A stretch of 64,000 bases of DNA from the NCBI GenBank assembly GCA_964036665.1, contig OZ038526.1:6820001-6884000 (forward strand), in the 5' to 3' direction. This document shows, piece after piece, positions 1-11,379 of the stretch. The first letter of the stretch is position 1; each line of letters starts with the position of its first letter. Source of the DNA: Gordius sp. MW1 (lineage: Eukaryota; Nematomorpha; Gordioida; Gordea; Gordiidae). Below the pieces are notes generated by a model. It ran no database searches. It was not told the DNA's origin and worked only from the letters and a program-made list of their open reading frames with translations. The translations under genes were made by a program, and so were the position numbers.

Positions 1-1621
1 GAACCTAAATTGTGGTTCATCTAATGAGATAATTTTCCGAAGTCTAGCTTCTATAACCTTTTTCCACACCTTCATTACGTAACTCGTTAACTCAATCCCT
101 CGATAGCTATTGCATTTTTGTACATCTCCATTCATTTATAGAGTGGTAAAACATAGCTTTTCCTCTACTCATCAAGCATCTTACCACTTGCAAGTATTTT
201 GTTAAACAGCTTTGCAGGTAATTGTACACCAAAGGGCCCCAATATTTTGAAACCTTTCATATATGATCAGGTCCCACCCCTCTCCCTATGGTCATCTTTT
301 TGGGCACCTCCTTCTTCTGCCACTTCTAACTCTGGGTCATACCCATAATTGTTGCTTTCGCCGTAGTCCAAAAACCGATTTTTAATGTTTAGTGTTTTTA
401 TAGATTCTTCCCAACGATCTATGATTTGATGGTCCAGACTTAGAATGATGCCTTTCTTGCTCTTTATGGTTTTTACGTTCCACACCTTCTGAGTTCCTTG
501 ACCTGGTCTTTGCGAATTTGTAGACCATTATTTCTTTCTTTACTAAGTAACTTGGCGTTCAAATTCTCGTAGACACCTGTTTTTGCCTCATTTTTTCCTT
601 TCACATATGCAACTTTTTTCTTCATTTCTGTTGCCTGACCATAATTTGTGAAGCTTTCTTTGACTAGGCGTTGCACGTCTTCGTTCCACCACCATGTCTC
701 TTTACCTTTTTGTATGCTGGTTTGCCTTCTCCTATAACACATGTTGTTACTGATCGTACTGTGTTTAGGTTATTTCACTTACCCTGGGCATTCTGCTGAT
801 CAACTATTTGCAGCCGTTCAATTATTTGATCATTGTAAATATCTTTCAATTTTGGTAGCGGGAACTATTTGATTTTCCAATTTAATCTCTTCAGCTTTTG
901 TGTATTCGCCTTGGAGATGGTATGGTCCATCACAAAATATCTATGCCAGGCTGCAATAGCCCCACTTGGTATGCAATCGCCTACATTCTTTAATTCTTTT
1001 ATTGATATTAAGAGGAAGTCAATCTGCAAAGACCGAATTCCACTTTTGTATGTTATTAGGTTTTTTTTAAGAAGGTATTTGTGATGGCCAAATTAAATGC
1101 CACAGCTATTTTCAATATTTCGTCACCTTCATCGCTTCTCAATCGGTATTCATTTCAACCATGGTATAGTTCAAATCCATCTCTTGATTTGCCTACGTGA
1201 CCGTTCATATCCGCTCCAATTATAATTATCTCGGCTCTGGATATCATGCGCAGCGTTTCGTCTAATTCTCCCCGAAAGTCATCTTTTCTTCATCTGTGCA
1301 GCCTGTATGTGGAGCATAACCGGATACTACATTAATCATTTGACCTTATATGGATAGTTTCAACGTCATGAGTCGGCCAATTTTTCTTCGGAACTAATGA
1401 CTTTATCTTACAGATGTGAGGCTAATATGATTGCCATGCTTTATTCGTTTTTATGCCATTGATGTAAAGCTTTCAGCCTTCACCTATCTCCCTTGCTTTT
1501 GCGCCTTTCCATTTTGTATCTTGTACACGTGCTATAGTGACTCATCGCTGAGGGTGTCAGCAACTTTTCGGAATTTTAAGTCATCGTTCAAACATTTAGC
1601 GAGCCCACTCTCAATCTTGTC
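1..1621 (-). mobile_element. RTE-type LINE fragment: endonuclease plus start of reverse transcriptase
   Basis: Minus-strand translation gives the apurinic-type endonuclease of RTE/BovB LINEs. It starts near 1612 with RVGSLNV, passes VVSGYAPHTGC (about 1290-1330) and IIIIGADMNGHVG (about 1190-1230), and continues through the linker with WWWNEDVQRLVKESF (about 650-700). Near the left edge the first reverse transcriptase motifs appear, with NSYRGIELTSYVMK and VIEARLRKI. The element runs off the left end of the window. Several in-frame stops and frame changes show an inactive copy. Its 5' side is cut by the MITE at 1625-1900, so leader sequence may continue beyond 1904. The endonuclease would nick the target and the reverse transcriptase would copy element RNA at the nick. 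Family assignment comes from remembered motif similarity. Confidence 0.85.
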
Positions 1622-1624
1622 TTA

Positions 1625-1900
1625 GGGCTTGTCTTAATATCGGATTTTGCTGCGCAGCAAAAATCGTTGTACGGGTTATAACACCGTGTCTTAATTTCGA
1701 ATTCACAGCAGATTTACATACAGACGCATAACATAACAGCGATTAATCTCAAGAGTTTAAATAAACAAAAGAACATTTTTAACTATCAAAAAACAAAATA
1801 TTAATAATTACAACCGAGTTTGACACATGAAATTGAATCGGATATTTGATAAAAATAAATTCGCGCCATTTGTATCTGAAACCGATATTAAGACAAGCCC
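1625..1900. mobile_element. PIF/Harbinger-type MITE, copy 1
   Basis: This 276-bp element has inverted ends GGGCTTGTCTTAATATCGG and is flanked by the 3-bp duplication TTA (1622-1624 and 1901-1903). A TWA duplication with GG(G/C)-starting ends is the mark of PIF/Harbinger. There is no coding capacity. A second copy lies at 62292-62569. It sits at the 5' side of the RTE fragment and so landed in or beside that LINE. Confidence 0.85.
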
Positions 1901-1903
1901 TTA

Positions 1904-2839
1904 AATATACAAAGTTCAAAGTATGCCAAATCATTTACCCTAAAATAATGAGCACATGCCAAATACCGCCCATTAAAAACAACGTAAGGTTAAAAAACTG
2001 AATTTTATAGCACATCAGTTTCGTGGAGGCTCCCCTAACCTCAGCATGTCTACCCTGTTTTTTTTTATTTTGAGCAAAAGCCCGTCCAAGTCCGTCCACG
2101 GGGCGGGCCGTGCAGGTCACTAGTAGATAAACAACAACCCGGACTTAACTCCTAATGTAAAAGGGAAGAGAGGGCGACTTTAAGTATGGGAAATTTGTCA
2201 ATTTGAAAAAATAGAGATAAGTTAATTTTTAATATATATATAAAAAATTAAAAAAGCTAGGGTAAAATATTTTTTTAATGGATTCCTCTTCTCCCTATTT
2301 ATAAATCAAATTTATTAAACTAAACTTTTGCCTATTAATTTGCAGGTTATTGAAGTTTTAAAAACGCCAAAATCGCAGCAACCTTAACAGGAAATATTTC
2401 AGAAACATGATGTATAGGAAAAAAACTAAAAATATATTTGTGTTCAGCGTAAAAAACCTTACCAGAATCTGCAAATAGTTTGCCGGTTGATTTTAAATCC
2501 ATCATTTGCTGACCTGTGTTTTTTGAACCCGCCCGAGGCCTAAATTCGTTTTGTTGACAATCCTCGGAAATGTTTTTAGAATAAATGACACTTTTCTGTT
2601 GGTAAGTCAATAATGAATTTCGCCAAACTATAACTATCTTTAATGTAAGTGATATTATCCTCCTAAAAATAAAATTAAGACCGATTTGACCTATGGCGCA
2701 GCACAGTAATTATACTAAATTACCTAAAAAGAAACCAGTTTTTATTGCTTTAACCTAACGAATTGACGCCCATGATTAATTTATAAGAGGGTTTAAGTCA
2801 GGATCTACAAGCAAGATGTCATTAGCTATATTAATTTTA
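1904..2839. other. Non-coding spacer with one GC-rich hAT-like end
   Basis: No gene is seen. At about 2080-2120 a GC-rich patch ends in GGGCGGGCCGTGCAGGTC, resembling the right end of the GC-rich hAT-like family (compare 33190-33224). No matching left end was found. The remainder is AT-rich without clear structure. Confidence 0.4.
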
Positions 2840-3670
2840 GAGAACAAATTATTTTGCATAGTTTTTTATTCAAAGTGCAAAGTTTTTATTGCCATTTTCC
2901 AAGTTTTTTATTCAATTTGCCAAGTTTTGAATTTAAGTTTTTTATTAAATGTTCAGATTTTTATTTATTTGCTCAGAGATTAATTATACTTGCCAAGTTT
3001 TTTTGTGCAAAGTGGTTTTAATTTTTAATTAAAACGAGATAGGTGCGGGTATCGAACCTGCGAGGTACGAGCTATTGAAGCTGCTAGTCAGACGTTCAAT
3101 CCACTGAGCTATTACACCTCAAAATAGTTTTGGTTATATCACTTATATATAGCAGCTATATTTTATAGGTTTTTATATATATTATTTTAATAAATGATTA
3201 TTAAAGGCATCATTTTGTTTGTTTTTAATATACTTTGATTTATGTACTTAATATAGACAATTTTTATTATACAAATAGAGTAATAACTACAACGATTATA
3301 AAAGCTCTCTAAGGTTTCCACAGATAAAAATAATTTTTATAAATACGCGATTTAAATGAATAATTTATAACTATTATTAAAGCTCTCTAGCGTTTCCACA
3401 GCTTAATAACACTTCTGTACAAATGTAATATAGGCAAAATGTAATATAGGCAAGGGTTAGGGTTAGATTTAGTGATTTTAATAACAACTGAGCATATTTT
3501 GAAAAAAAAACGAAAACTGAACATTTTTTGAAAAATTACTGAACATTTGTTTACAAAAAAACTGAGCACCTTTTAATTAAAATCTGAGCATAAAAAAACT
3601 GAACATTTTTAATTAAAAATCTGAGCAAGTTGAATTAAAAACTGAGCACAAACAACTGAGCATTATGGAA
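2840..3670. repeat. Two blocks of short degenerate repeats around a tRNA-like core
   Basis: From about 2860 to 3010 the motif TTGCCAAGTTTTT or TTTGCTCAGA recurs every 20-35 bp. From about 3480 to 3665 a roughly reverse-complementary motif, AAAACTGAGCA or AAAACTGAACA, recurs with similar spacing. Between them lie the tRNA-like sequence and a direct repeat of AAAGCTCTCTA..GTTTCCACAG (about 3301-3321 and 3379-3401). The arrangement suggests one decayed element with repeat-rich ends in opposite orientation. Confidence 0.45.
3041..3120 (-). tRNA. tRNA-like sequence (pseudogene or SINE head)
   Basis: On the minus strand an A box, TAGCTCAGTGG (3111-3101), is followed about 40 nt later by a B box, GGTTCGATACC (3058-3048). 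The ends AGGTG and CACCT can pair as a partial acceptor stem. The anticodon and variable regions do not form clean stems and no anticodon can be assigned with confidence. It is therefore more likely a decayed tRNA or the pol III head of a SINE than a working tRNA gene. Confidence 0.45.
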
Positions 3671-3699
3671 TTTTTCACTATGCATTTAAATAACACCCT

Positions 3700-3860
3700 T
3701 AATTTTATGGGCTCGCTTTTAGTTGTCCTCTCCTGTCGTGTCCAACTTTTAATTATTGCATAATTGCCGTGGAAAGGTTTTTAATGGGTGTGGACTTATG
3801 CATTTTGGTTTTGCAAAAAGACTCTACTTTTAAATAATATTTGACATTGCAGCACTTGTC
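3700..3860. repeat. Dispersed repeat shared with 32341-32470
   Basis: It opens with TTTATGGGCTCGCTTTTAGT, continues through ATTGCCGTGGAAA and reaches GTGGACTTATG. The same order of blocks is present at 32341-32470. The opening GCAATTTATGGGCTC of the second copy is the reverse complement of the 3' tail of the minisatellite elements (24175-24206, 27530-27566), so it is probably a related element in the other orientation. Confidence 0.5.
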
Positions 3861-5350
3861 GCCTTTATAAAATATTAAGAGGATAATGAAATGATAAAGG
3901 TAGGCCACAAAGTTTATTCTAATATGCCAAGGCAAAGCGTTGTTTCCAATTATTTTTTAATAGACCAAGGCAGAGCGTTGTTTGTAATATAAAGACGATC
4001 AGCAAAAATCGGAAACTTGTCTACCAAATAAGTTATTACAATATCCTAATAAAGTCAATCACTTGTCAAAGTGCATGAAATTTTAGCCTCAAATTTTAAA
4101 ACTTCCAACCTCAGACAATATGCACGCTTAAAAGAATCGTTGGATCCTTATACGTTTGTCATAAAAACCACCTAAAAAAAGAATAAAGTCCAATTGGGGA
4201 AATAAATGTAATACTCCAATTTACGACGAATTTTCATCGATGTTTTTTCTTCTTCTTTTTTATATCGGTGGTTTTATTTATATAAATAGTTAAACGTATT
4301 GGCTTATAAAGACGAATTTATCTAAAATATATAATCAATTCAATATATTGAATAGCGATAGCCAATATCCATTAATTATGGAATAAGTAGCTATCGGAGA
4401 GGGATATTTTTAAGCGTCGGAGGTCGTTTAGTATGGAAAAAATGTTTTAATGTATTTTTTTGGTTACTCACACCTGTCCAATATATCTCCTTTTTTAAAA
4501 TCCAATCCATTCTGAGGTGGAGTTCGTGGGAATTTCAACCAAAATGTAGCAATGCTAATCTGCGGCTACAGCATTTAACAGTTAAGTTTAATAAAAAATT
4601 AATTACAGCACATTTTTTGAGTGACTATATAATTATTGTAATTGATGTGGAATTCCCTTTATATGTTGATTATCTAATAAAATCTAATTTTTAAATTACG
4701 GGTTAGTTTTATTAAAATTTTCAAAAATACCTTAAGTAACGGGAGCTAATTTAATCAACTTAATAATTTTTCGACACTGGGAAGTTCTAAAGTCATTAGA
4801 TCCTCTATGTCGATCTTACAAATATTTGAATGATGATGTAAACGATACATTTTAGTGTTTATTCAGAAAAGGGGGACAGGTGTGATTGGATGTTTCCATA
4901 TCGTATAATATAGCTTTTCAAACCCTTGGATTTGTCTTGTTTTCATAATTCTTTAGGTCGTGATTGTAAAACATATTCTCACTTATTAAATTTACATGTT
5001 TTAAAGATACTGGAGCTTAAAAAACAAGGGAAGAGTTGAAATATTATATTAATTTATGATTAATTAAATAGCAAAATGATATCTATGGAAGTGGTTAAAT
5101 TTTCCTAAACTTATATGATCAGGGTGAGAACATGTAGGTCGCTTTATGTAAACTTGTACGCAAGCCGAAAAGTTCAATAATAACCCAAACTGGGATGTAT
5201 ATAAAGATTTATAAATGCCAAAATTTCATACAAAATAATAGTGGCCCTTGGTCTAATGTTATTTAATCCTATATCATTTTGACATAACAGAATTTTGTTA
5301 TAAAATTTATCATTTATGCGGATAATATGTTTAAATCCCACTACTTTGGC
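3861..5350. other. AT-rich spacer, no gene seen
   Basis: The only structure noted is a two-unit tandem repeat at about 3921-3990 (CCAAGGCA[AG]AGCGTTGTTT, period 38 bp). No coding exon or recognisable transposon was found. Confidence 0.4.
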
Positions 5351-5512
5351 CATGGGCGTAGCCAGCATTGGAAGATGGGGGCAATAATGATTTAGGGAGG
5401 GGCAATACAAAATTTTGTAAAATTTTAGCCATAATTTTAAAAATTATAAATTTTTTGGATTTAGAGGGGGGCAACCGCCCCTCCCTGCCCCTCCCCCTCG
5501 GCTACGCCCATG
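5351..5512. mobile_element. hAT MITE (CATGGGCGTAGCC family)
   Basis: It opens with CATGGGCGTAGCCAGC and ends GGCTACGCCCATG. Internally it carries the blocks GGGGGCAATAATGATTTAGG, TTTTAGCCATAATTTT and TTTTTGGATTTAGAGGGGG, which define one of the two internal subtypes of the family. The flanks match imperfectly (actttggc and tctttatc). Confidence 0.75.
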
Positions 5513-5947
5513 TCTTTATCAAATAATTGTCACATTAGTCTAACTTTATCAAACAACGGGTTTTTTTAAAGTCATAGTTTTATCGCCTGCTTATTTATGG
5601 CTTTATTTTCATAATGCCTTAAAAAGTCAAACATTTTTCAGATAAAAGCTATATAGTTAGAAAGGCTAATCAGGTCACAAGATATAAGACAATTACATAA
5701 CTAATATATTAAATTTATTAAAAGAGCTGCAGGCTTTCTATAAGATGTCCTAAACTGATAATGGCATCGTGTTTTTAACTTTCATAAATATTTACAATCA
5801 CAACATTAATTTTTTTTTTTTTAAATCGATAGAAGTCTAACCCAACATTAATTGACATTGATTAATTAACTTCCATATAACAATAATTTTGTTCTTTTTA
5901 AAACTATAAAGCTTAACATCATGTTAAAAAGAATGTGCTATAAAGCA

Positions 5948-6313
5948 GAGAAAAAGCCGGCCCGGCCGTCCTTTCGATTTTATGTCGTGCTCGGGTGGGC
6001 ACCATAACCGGGCAATTCGGGCTCAATGCTATTTTAAAATAATGTATTATTTTGTTTTCGTGTATTATTATGTCATTTTTTTATTAGATTGTATAAAATT
6101 TGTTAGTTCTTATACAAAAAATCAAAAAAAAATTGTTTACAAAATATAACGATATTATTTAATAAGCTTCGGGCAGGGCAGTTCAGGCAACTCTAAAATT
6201 CGAGCATGCCCGGGTGAACACTAGAGGGTTTGGGCGGATCCGGGCGGGCAGCTTAGCCATAAAATTGGACCGAGCGGGGTCAGGTAGAAAATTAATAACA
6301 AATCTGACCTCTA
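5948..6313. mobile_element. GC-rich-ended hAT-like element, decayed
   Basis: It has GC-rich outer segments (CCGGCCCGGCC near 5960 and GGATCCGGGCGGGCAG near 6237) around an AT-rich core and ends in CTGACCTCTA. That end matches the right end of the element at 45339-45758. The left end (CAGAGAAAAAGCC) is degraded. Confidence 0.5.
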
Positions 6314-7867
6314 TTGTAAAATAAGGTCTATTACAATTATGCGTCACTCGTTTATATCGTTCCCATACGTTTTGATGAAATACAAAGTAATTTATTATCA
6401 AAATCCATTAATTTTTTATTTATTCGTCGTTTGATTAGAAGCGATTTTAACAAGCGACATGCAATATTAATTACATCCAGGAACGCATTTTACGAAGTCG
6501 AAACGGTATTCGACGATAAATTTATAAGTGTTATCACCACAACCCTGACAGCATGTAAACATTGATCCGCCCTATTACATTTTGTTCGTATAAATCATAA
6601 GTTCCCCATAAATTATAACCCTCACCCGGCTAAAGCGGTATAAAGTAATTTATATCTCGCCTCCGTGCACGTTTGCACCCATAAATTAGCAAGCAGTTTC
6701 CGTACCATTGCTCGACACCATTAATCACCGCCTAGCTAATTTGTTTTAGAGGACTTCAATTCGCTAATTTATAATGGATGATAATAGCGAAAGCCAAAAA
6801 TAACATGATCACCATTTTAGGCTCTTAAATTTAAAACTTTTGGAACGATTAATGCACCGGTCAGTGCGCCTTTACAAAATGTCAAATTGATGGTAGAACT
6901 TTAATTATTTTAGGCTTTGCATAATTTGATGCTTAGAAAGGTATATTATAAATTCTGATAAAATCATAAATAATTTTAAGAGAAAAATATAGGATAGTTT
7001 GGATCATTGGTATTTTAACCCCTTCCCCCTTAAGCCCTACTCTTGAGGTCATTATTCGAAGCAACTTGGTAAAAACTTAAGTTCTGCGATATTCAACTTA
7101 AATTCACCTCAATCCGACATTTTTATTTATTTTTAGCCTTGACACGTCTCGACACCAAACAGTTTTCACATTATGGACCTGCTCATAATTTTTGAATTAT
7201 TTCCTACCCGAACCTAGCCTGACCAAAATATTTTTTTGCAAAATTGTCACTAACCATAAATACTTCCACATCAAGTTCAAGAGCAGTCAAAATTAATGGT
7301 TTTTTTTAAATATTGATTACAAGGGGGGTTTTGTATAGGCGATAACATTTTAATATTTAGATTTTTATCCCGAACTTAACGTTTAAAATGTAAACCAACC
7401 CCCCCCCCCCCCCTAACCCTAAATTTTTTTTATAACAAGTACCTGTAAAGATTTAACTTCGAGTCGCGACCGACTTGAGTCTATGATTCCAATCAAAAAT
7501 TACTATCAGTCTGCACATCACTTGCAATAGCTTTTTTGTGCCTTTTAGAATCAAAATGTATACATTTTAAAATTTGAAGAATACTGACTCTCACACCTTT
7601 ATATAATTTATTTTTTGCTATATCAATAAATTTTTGACCAAAACTAATTATATTTGTAAGAAAAATTATCTACTATTTACTTTACATCCTTTACCTTTGA
7701 TATATAATTTGTTTTTAAATTTGTACAAAAAATTAAATAGAAACTTCTGGTTATGATCAATATTGATAATCCTAATCTTGGATCCACATAAAAGCTTCGT
7801 GCGATGGATGATCTTTGCGAATTGTCGTCTTTAAGGGCAAAAGTTATAAATCCATAGTCCATATGTA
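6314..7867. other. Non-coding spacer with a C-run and two telomere-like units
   Basis: From about 6420 to 6800 the sequence is unique and of mixed composition with several TAATTA-like sites, but nothing identifies it. A 15-C run (7399-7413) is followed directly by two CCCTAA units. No gene was found. Confidence 0.35.
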
Positions 7868-8305
7868 TTAAAGAGCTAGTTCACTTTTTTCTGACCTTAA
7901 AACTGAACTATAGTTACCTCCCTAAAAATTTAACTATGAACTTAAATTAGTTTGTTTTTTTGAAGTTGAGCTTGAACTTGAATCAGTTTCTTTTATATTC
8001 TGACTTTAACTTTACCATAAATGAACTAGTTCATCACAAAAAATTATATTAAAAATGAATTTATAAGCCCAGTATATAATTGTTTTTACAAACAGAACGA
8101 TTATTAGACGCGCATTTTCGTTATAATAGAAAACAACAACAATCGAGCCTCTATTATTGTCAGCAAAATCATTAGTTTAATTTTTGTGATTTACATGAGC
8201 CTGTAATTAGAAAAGATGGATATTGATAGGAAATCTATTATATCCTCCGAAGTGGATAATGTAGTTGATGCAGCATGTACTGATCTACCTAACTCTTTAC
8301 CCTGA
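7868..8305 (+). mobile_element. 5' fragment of a hAT-type element related to 53902-54701
   Basis: From about 7870 to 8210 this matches the left half of the hAT element at 53902 block by block: the AACTAGTTC-type subterminal repeats, TTTATAAGCC, ATTAGACG(T/C)GCAT and ATTGTCAGCA. It then reads an ATG at 8216 followed by 29 codons starting MDIDRKSIISSEVD and a stop at 8303. The position just inside the 5' region suggests the first codons of a transposase that the shorter copy has lost. The reading frame is too short to identify by itself. Confidence 0.55.
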
Positions 8306-10530
8306 TCTTCGATGGAAGTGTATTTTAAATTCGTATCGTATAATTAAAATAAAAATTAGGCTAGATGATAAAAATGACCAATACCTTATTTTATATATAT
8401 AATGAATTTTAAAACAAATTTTAATTAAATATAACGTTTGCCTTTCATCTGGTGCTCCCTTTGAAAGGCCTTACAGTTTAAAAAAACTTATCTTTGGGGA
8501 TAAATGTTTTTCGATATTAAATATGAATTTTGAAATAATATTTTAGTAAAGTTTAATTCCCATCTACTTCCCCCTGATTTCTATTATCAATATTGTTTCA
8601 AATGAAAAATAGAAATTTTACACGTGGAATTAGTTTTAAAAATCATATAGCTCATTTAATTATGTTTATAAAAAGCTTGTTGGCATATGAAAAAAGTTTA
8701 TTAAATTAGAATTTAAAAAAGACTATAACAATTTACAAATGAAGAATTTTGCAAGTTTTATCAATAAAAAATACTTATTTATATAAAAAATGAGTTTATA
8801 TGAGAGGTGTCGGTGTGCAAGGATCAAAGGATCCGTCCGAAAATAATTGGTTTGGATCAACATTTTATTTTAGTCTGATCGAATTTTTAAATTCAAAAAT
8901 AATAAGTTTATATTATTAACCTTAATCATTAATAAAAATTCTTTAATCTAAAAATTGCGGTTTGGGCTTAGATATAAAATATGATTTAAAACATTTTTTA
9001 AAAACCACGGATCGAACTAAAATTCTGTCGTATATGGGAATACAAGAAAGAAGAATAGTTTAATTTAGTATCACTTTTATTTGTATATCATTTTCAACAT
9101 ATTATATTATTGCTATAATTAAATATTCTAATATTGTAAGCCAAATTCGAGTTGGTAACAACCATATGTTTTTGTGAATATAATTCTAATTAACCTTTGT
9201 TCATTAGTTTCCCCACCCCGGCCCTAGTTATCAATAAAGTTTCGTTACAAACATATACTTCTCCTAATATATAATATCAATTTGATCATCATATCTAGCT
9301 ATTGCTAATCATTAATTCCTTAGAGTATATCATATCGTCATATTATTTTTCCTTATGTATTTATAATTGGCGCCGGAAAGGTGGAATCGAACCACTTTAA
9401 TGAAATGGTCGGCGAAAGGCGGGTAGCGATGTAAGTAAAAACTTTACCAAGAAAAATTCGAATTTAGGGGAGACACTAAATGGCCATAAAAAATTAAATC
9501 ACGTTTTAAAAAAAACTAATAAAGTTTTTTATAATTTTTTTGTTGGAATACATTTTTATAGTCTATTTCTAATATAAGAGAAAAAATTGGGGAAAAAGTG
9601 CTTATAGTTTTTTCATAAATTGATTTTAAAAAAATCAAAAATCCTAGAAATTTCAAAAGTGCCCTGGGTTAGTTATAGCTCTGTTCAGGGGATAGATTAA
9701 CCCTGACGTTTTCACTTCTTAATAGTGTATGCTAACTTAAATCAATAAAAATATTATTACATTATATAAAACATAGAAATATTAAATCTAATATGATTGT
9801 ATTTTATATAATAAAAATAAAAAAAGGTTCAAGATGACAATCTACTAAAGTACACTTAAAAGACAGATTCTGCGATGTGAAAAAACTTTTAGTCGTTTTT
9901 TTAAGTATAATCATAGTCTATTTCTATTTAAATTACACTAAGTTAAATTATAAACAAGATTTTTCTTTTTTAAATTTTGTCATTTGTAAGGCCCAATGAA
10001 AAATAACTATAACTAGCCCTTCTCCGACTAGCACCGACCCCTATTTTTATGAACAATTAATAATTCAACATGTTATATGGCGAATAAAAATTTAATCATT
10101 AGGCTGCTTTTATATAAAAAATATTTCTTTATAAGATAAAACTTAAATTAGTCCAAAACATATAGCCAAAAAAATTCTATGTGCAAAATACAAAATTTTG
10201 TCAAGGCTACAAATAGCCCGAAAAATCGTTTTTCTATTATAAAATTTAAAATTTTATTATTTCCAAACAAAAAATTTTTTACTTATACCTTATGAAAACC
10301 TACACATATGGTTTAAATTTTAATCATATATCATTATTATTTTTAAAAATAATTACAAAGATAATAGTAACCCCGGGCTACGACTAGCCCCGGTCTCCCC
10401 CACTTTATTAACGCAAATACGAATAAAGATTTACAATAAAGGAGATTTTACAATTAAAATGATTTGCGAAGGGAAAATTACAATATTTGGGGGAAAACGT
10501 AGGGATTGGGGACAATTACAATGGTTTAGG
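8306..10530. other. AT-rich spacer with decayed repeats
   Basis: No gene was found. An isolated T-arm-like GTGGTTCGATTCCAC lies on the minus strand at about 9381-9397 without a convincing A box. From about 10000 to 10400 blocks such as CAAAATTTTGTCAAGGCTAC and GGGCTACGACTAGCCCC match a repeat at 22165-22430, indicating an old transposon family. The stretch ends at the assembly gap. Confidence 0.4.
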
Positions 10531-10730
10531 NNNNNNNNNNNNNNNNNNNNNNNNNNNNNNNNNNNNNNNNNNNNNNNNNNNNNNNNNNNNNNNNNNNNNN
10601 NNNNNNNNNNNNNNNNNNNNNNNNNNNNNNNNNNNNNNNNNNNNNNNNNNNNNNNNNNNNNNNNNNNNNNNNNNNNNNNNNNNNNNNNNNNNNNNNNNNN
10701 NNNNNNNNNNNNNNNNNNNNNNNNNNNNNN
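10531..10730. other. Assembly gap (200 N)
   Basis: Exactly 200 undetermined bases, probably a nominal gap. Open frames running through it have no meaning. The right lip of the gap is the first base of a block found again at 29447. Confidence 0.99.
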
Positions 10731-11379
10731 TGCTGTGCCTTGCCTATCTCGTGTGCGGTAGTGACAAATCTTTAGGGAAACGGTCGCAATTACACCAAAT
10801 GTCACAAGCTAACTTAAGATACAGTAATCACGCACGCTCATTTTAGTAAAGTTTTACAAAACAAACCCTTCGCCCCTCCCTTTTTCTCCTCCTATCTATA
10901 AAGATAGCGTCACTCCTATCAAATTTGGCTGTTACAACTTTGTGTTTTTCCCTGTCCCTCTCTCAGGGTTTCTTTTAAACCGACCAAATAGTAGCAACGG
11001 CTCTGGCGAGGGATAAATTATGCTAATGAACGAGCGCGCCGACCGAAATATAGTTTGCAATAAAGACGTTGATAGAGTTGTTCTTTCTTCATCGATGATT
11101 ATGCAGAGGATGTTAATTAAGAAGGTGCAACGCGATGAGCAAATTGTGTGTCTAAATTGCGTCCCTTATTTTGCATGTGTAGTTGACAAAGTCAACTATC
11201 AAATTTGGCGTCACCTTTTTTACGGAAAATCTTATAGGAATTGTCAATGAGGCCTTCATTATTACAGAAATGTTGCCTCTGATAATTGCTTATTTTCCAC
11301 CCCAACATGAAGATATGAATGATTGGTGTAGAAGCTGCGCATCACCAGCTTATTTTGACGTATATTGCAACGGTAATTA
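10731..11379 (+). repeat. 649-bp block, copy 1 of an identical direct duplication
   Basis: It matches 29447-30095 with a constant offset of 18716 and no difference that I could see. It contains CTATCTATAAAGATAG (a palindrome with a TATA-like core), CTATCAAATTTGG twice, and an open frame of 76 codons starting MLMNERADRNIVCNKDVD (11020-11250). A partly overlapping frame continues to about 11385. I do not recognise either product. The block begins at the gap, so its true left limit is unknown. Confidence 0.85.

Noticed and set aside
7411-7424. CCCTAACCCTAA as a telomere trace
   Set aside because: Only two units next to a C-run. The same holds for GGGTTAGGGTTAG near 3454. Too short to mean anything.
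9366-9450. Second tRNA-like sequence
   Set aside because: A good T-arm (GTGGTTCGATTCCAC) is present, but I could not find a matching A box, anticodon arm or acceptor stem.
10431-10846. Long open frames across 10.4-10.8 kb
   Set aside because: They exist only because they run through the 200 N of the gap.
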